From the NCBI GenBank assembly GCA_016342385.1, contig JAEINM010000148.1:1-8796 (forward strand): a DNA stretch of 8,796 nucleotides, in the 5' to 3' direction. The stretch comes from Spirochaetaceae bacterium (GTDB taxonomy: Bacteria > Spirochaetota > Spirochaetia > DSM-2461). The translations under genes and the position numbers were made by a program. The notes under the pieces are model-generated. The model saw only the letters and a program-made list of their open reading frames with translations, was not told the DNA's origin and ran no database searches. Below, one piece after another: positions 6,268 to 8,796 of this stretch. Numbering within the stretch: position 1 is the stretch's first letter; each line of letters begins with the position of its first letter.

Positions 6268-6606
6268 ATGGATCAGATTGATATAAAGAAACAGTCGGAA
6301 GAGATTGGAATCGATGTTCAGGCTCTCCTGTCTTTGTATAATCTCTTTACCGATCAGACAGAAACTGATATGAATCAGCTCAAGGTTCTCATCTCTGAAA
6401 AAAATGCGAAAGAGGTCAAAGATATAGCGCACCATATAAAGGGCGCCTGCCTCAATCTTGAACTACTCTCTATGGTTGAACAGGCCAAAGAGATGGAAAA
6501 ACTCGCTATCAGTGAAGACTGGGAGACCCTGCTCTCGGTTCACAGCCTTTTCAGTAGTGACCTGTTTGTTTTAAAAGAGATGCTGAGTAGAGTGGAGCAT
6601 GAGTGA
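6268..6606 (+). CDS. stand-alone Hpt (histidine phosphotransfer) protein
   Basis: A 112-residue, mostly helical cytosolic protein, the normal size for a single Hpt four-helix bundle. The phosphotransfer motif is AHHIKGACLNLELLSM at 54-69, matching the family pattern A-H-x-(L/I)-K-G; H55 is the expected phosphate acceptor and K58-G59 the conserved partners. A helical tail of about 40 residues follows. Such proteins shuttle phosphate between receiver aspartates in a phosphorelay. The gene overlaps the start of the hybrid kinase gene by 8 nt, so the two are very likely co-transcribed and translationally coupled, and the kinase is the natural partner. No ribosome site precedes the ATG; the next in-frame ATG (codon 35) would remove the first helix, so the first ATG is kept. 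Confidence 0.85.
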   Translation: MDQIDIKKQSEEIGIDVQALLSLYNLFTDQTETDMNQLKVLISEKNAKEVKDIAHHIKGACLNLELLSMVEQAKEMEKLAISEDWETLLSVHSLFSSDLFVLKEMLSRVEHE

Positions 6607-8023
6607 TCAACCCTTAAAAATCCTTATCGTCGACAATCATCCTCTTTTTCTTGAATCTATTTCAAGTATTCTCTCTGGACCAGGTTATGACGTGAAGACT
6701 GCGGGAGGCGGATTAGAGGCCATTGATCTTATGGACTCGTTTATTCCCCATATCTTTTTTGTCGATTTAATTATGCCCTATATTGATGGTGAAAAACTCA
6801 GCCGCTATATCCGTGCCCAAAAGGAATACTGCGATTCCTATATTGTGATCCTTTCGGGGATTGCCAAAGAATCCGATAAAATAGAGATCCCCAGTGTTGC
6901 AGACGCTTTTATCGCCAAGGGCCCGATGAAACATATGGCCGGACACATTTTTGATGTCATTGACCGGTATCGCAATAAAAAAAGGGACATCAATTTTGAG
7001 AATTTTCTGGGACTGAATGAAATAGAACCCAGGCACATAACGAAGGAATTATTATTTTCTTTAAGGCATCTGGAAGTGCTTCTCCACAACATGCAGGAAG
7101 GAGTTATAGAAATCGCAGTCGATAATCGTATGGTCTATATCAATCCTGCAGCAATCAGTATCCTGGAATCCAATGAGATGGATTTACTCTCAAAGGATTT
7201 TCTTTCAATTTTTTCAACTGGGGATAGAGAAAAAATCTCCCGGATTATTGCCGATTTTGATTCGGGTAAAGAGATTTGCGATGAGATTGTAGAAATCAAT
7301 AAGCATTTTTTACAGATCAATATTGTCAGAGTGGCAGAGGGTGATGTTGAAGCAAAAATAATTCTATTGAATAATGTAACGCGATTCAAGGAAAAAGAAG
7401 CCTGGCTGCAGAAGACTCTGGAGGAAAAGGAGATGCTGATCCGGGAGATACATCACCGGGTGAAAAATAATCTCAACATCATTTCCGGATTAATTGGTAT
7501 ACAGAGTTCAATGGTCAATGATGAAAATCTGAAAGCTATGCTGCTGGAGATACAACCTCGTCTGCAGTCTATTTCTCTGGTTCACAATAAATTGTACAAT
7601 ACAGAGGATTTTATCAATATTTCTCTAAATACGTATCTGTCCGAACTGGCTTCTCTTCTTATTGAAATGATGAGCAGTCCCGAATTCACCATAAGACTGG
7701 AGATCGATGTTCCGGAAATAACATTGAGCACAGATAAAATTGTTGCTCTGGGACTTATCTGTACAGAGATCATTACCAATGCCGTAAAATACGGGTTTTA
7801 CAAAGATAATCCCGAGGAAAATACACTGCGGATCCATTTCGAAAAAGGAGAGATGAACAAACTATCGATCTCCAACAACGGCAGGCCGTTTCCCGAAAAC
7901 CTGGATATTAAAAAGAGTAAGAAACTGGGATTTCAGGTTATAACACTTCTTACAGATCAGATCGAAGGAAGGCTGGAAATGGATCTCAGTGAGGGAACCG
8001 CGATTATTATTGTTTTTCCCTGA
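6599..8023 (+). CDS. soluble hybrid sensor kinase, receiver-PAS-HisKA_2-HATPase
   Basis: A 474-residue cytosolic protein without membrane helices. Domains in order: an N-terminal receiver (about 6-123) with D12, phospho-acceptor D56 in FVDLIMP, S86 and K107; a PAS-like sensory domain (about 155-262) containing QEGVIEIAVDNRMVYINPAA; a short helical linker; a HisKA_2 dimerisation domain with REIHHRVKNNLNIISG at 282-297, where H286 just before Arg is the likely phosphorylated His; and a HATPase domain with N-box N394 in TEIITNAVKYGF and SNNGRPFP at 425-432. The Asp usual in the G1 box is Asn here. The second pocket acid of the receiver is N13. Either may tune activity or just be clade variation. 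No DNA-binding output is present, so phosphate should pass through the receiver and the Hpt protein encoded upstream to a regulator elsewhere. Its 3' end overlaps the MATE gene by 17 bp. Confidence 0.9.
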   Translation: MSDQPLKILIVDNHPLFLESISSILSGPGYDVKTAGGGLEAIDLMDSFIPHIFFVDLIMPYIDGEKLSRYIRAQKEYCDSYIVILSGIAKESDKIEIPSVADAFIAKGPMKHMAGHIFDVIDRYRNKKRDINFENFLGLNEIEPRHITKELLFSLRHLEVLLHNMQEGVIEIAVDNRMVYINPAAISILESNEMDLLSKDFLSIFSTGDREKISRIIADFDSGKEICDEIVEINKHFLQINIVRVAEGDVEAKIILLNNVTRFKEKEAWLQKTLEEKEMLIREIHHRVKNNLNIISGLIGIQSSMVNDENLKAMLLEIQPRLQSISLVHNKLYNTEDFINISLNTYLSELASLLIEMMSSPEFTIRLEIDVPEITLSTDKIVALGLICTEIITNAVKYGFYKDNPEENTLRIHFEKGEMNKLSISNNGRPFPENLDIKKSKKLGFQVITLLTDQIEGRLEMDLSEGTAIIIVFP

Positions 8024-8796
8024 ACTGAAGGCGTCCGATAACATATGCGGTTATACCCGATAATATCTGCCCGATCATTAATCCTGATATCAGTCCCGTA
8101 AAACCTCCATTTATATGGCCCAGCAATGCCCCGGGTATGAGCAGGAAAAGAGAACATGATAAATTCAGAATAAATGACCATAGGGGTTTTCCAATGGCAT
8201 TGAGACCTATGGCGGTCCAGGAAAACAGCATCATTCCAGGATATCCGGCAAAAATTATTCTCAAGTAGAGAACCGTGTAGTTGAGAACGTCACGGTCGTC
8301 TGTAAATATTTTCCCCGCTATAGATGCGATGGGCCAGAATATGATAAAAACCGCAATTCCGTAGATAAAGGCCATCTTTACAATTGCTTTTCGGGTTTTT
8401 TCTACGCGGCCCCATTTTTCACTGCCCCAGTTCTGCCCGATAACTGTCAGAACAGCCAGATTCACAGCCCAGGCCACTATCATGGGAAAACTTTCTATAC
8501 GGCTTCCCACGGCCAGAGCGGCCACACCCACAGTACCTGCAGACAGGGCGGCCAGTCCCGTGAGAACACCCCTTATAGCCGGAGGGAGCAGTTGAGTCAG
8601 AACTGACGGTACACCGACATGGAGAATCTTCTTCCACGTAGATAGGACATTCACCAGCTTCGGGCGGCTCAAGTCGAGCAGTCCGGATTTATAATTAAAG
8701 AAGAGTGTAAAAAACATGCCGCAGGTTCGGGCAATAACAGTGGCGAGAGAAGCTCCTTTAATCCCCATTTCCGGAAATATCCCGATTCCGAAAATA
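8007..8796 (-). CDS. MATE-family multidrug/sodium antiporter, C-terminal half (cut by right edge)
   Basis: The frame is open from the stop at 8007 to the right edge, giving about 262 residues; the true start lies beyond the window. A Met at 8768 is internal, because the reading frame continues upstream as FGIGIFPE, and FGIGIFPEMGIKGASLATVIAR matches the mid-protein segment before the second half of MATE transporters. Further features are SVLTQLLPPAIRG, about six hydrophobic helices, GSRIESFPMIVAWAVNLAV, and a basic C-terminal tail ending RLQFREKQ. MATE proteins export cationic drugs or metabolites in exchange for H+ or Na+ across the inner membrane. Substrate unknown. The gene converges on the kinase gene with a 17-bp overlap, so no dedicated terminator separates them. 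Confidence 0.88.
   Translation of the reverse strand, partial: IFGIGIFPEMGIKGASLATVIARTCGMFFTLFFNYKSGLLDLSRPKLVNVLSTWKKILHVGVPSVLTQLLPPAIRGVLTGLAALSAGTVGVAALAVGSRIESFPMIVAWAVNLAVLTVIGQNWGSEKWGRVEKTRKAIVKMAFIYGIAVFIIFWPIASIAGKIFTDDRDVLNYTVLYLRIIFAGYPGMMLFSWTAIGLNAIGKPLWSFILNLSCSLFLLIPGALLGHINGGFTGLISGLMIGQILSGITAYVIGRLQFREKQ

Larger units (their letters stand above)
6142..6286. repeat. 12-bp direct repeat in the divergent control region
   Basis: AGATTGATATAA occurs exactly at 6142-6153 and again at 6275-6286, the second copy inside the first codons of the Hpt gene. The heptamer TATCAAT or its complement occurs four times between 6086 and 6283 (6086, 6144, 6220, 6277). These could be binding sites for one regulator serving both divergent genes, or chance in AT-rich DNA. 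Confidence 0.3.

Noticed and set aside
6103..6435. 110-codon minus-strand frame over the divergent promoter region
   Set aside because: It overlaps the start of the Hpt gene in antisense, has no ribosome site, and matches no family.

Overview
The window reads as a chromosomal stretch from a moderately AT-rich Gram-negative bacterium. A free-living spirochaete (Spirochaeta or Oceanispirochaeta type) is my best guess. The basis is soft: predicted lipoproteins, a membrane-anchored LuxR regulator, an orphan periplasmic binding protein, a soluble receiver-PAS-HisKA_2 kinase, and a mosaic of very AT-rich and near 50% GC genes. No rRNA, tRNA, CRISPR array, transposase or prophage gene was seen, and no single gene fixes the taxon.

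Layout. Positions 1-76 may hold the tail of a gene cut by the left edge. Positions 324-929 (+) encode a small, extremely AT-rich predicted lipoprotein of unknown family, with a likely terminator at 1001-1038. The next stretch, up to 1374, has no gene but holds two diverged copies of one promoter/leader block about 200 bp apart. The second copy drives a periplasmic solute-binding protein (1375-2130, +). A hairpin at 2284-2312 separates that gene from a leftward pair: a TTG-started membrane LuxR-type regulator (3688-4518, -) and, 111 bp downstream, a 419-residue lipoprotein with an internal duplication (2317-3576, -). After a 350-base gap comes a more GC-rich MFS transporter (4869-6053, -). Divergent from it is a tight two-gene signalling unit: a stand-alone Hpt protein (6268-6606, +) overlapping by 8 nt a REC-PAS-HisKA_2-HATPase hybrid kinase (6599-8023, +). 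The window ends inside a MATE-family transporter gene (8007 to the right edge, -), whose 3' end overlaps the kinase gene tail to tail by 17 bp.

How the parts may work together. The clearest functional unit is the Hpt/hybrid kinase pair, which carries all phosphorelay modules (His kinase core, receiver, Hpt) but no DNA-binding output. Its terminal target is therefore elsewhere. The second candidate unit is the membrane LuxR regulator with the adjacent lipoprotein, possibly a sensor/regulator and its envelope partner or target. The MFS and Hpt genes diverge from a 214-bp region in which both have promoter-like motifs placed so that the mRNAs would begin at or within a few bases of the start codon. 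Neither has a visible Shine-Dalgarno site, so leaderless translation is a reasonable hypothesis. Nothing here is a clear-cut new system; the two units above and the duplicated leader are the items most worth a second look.
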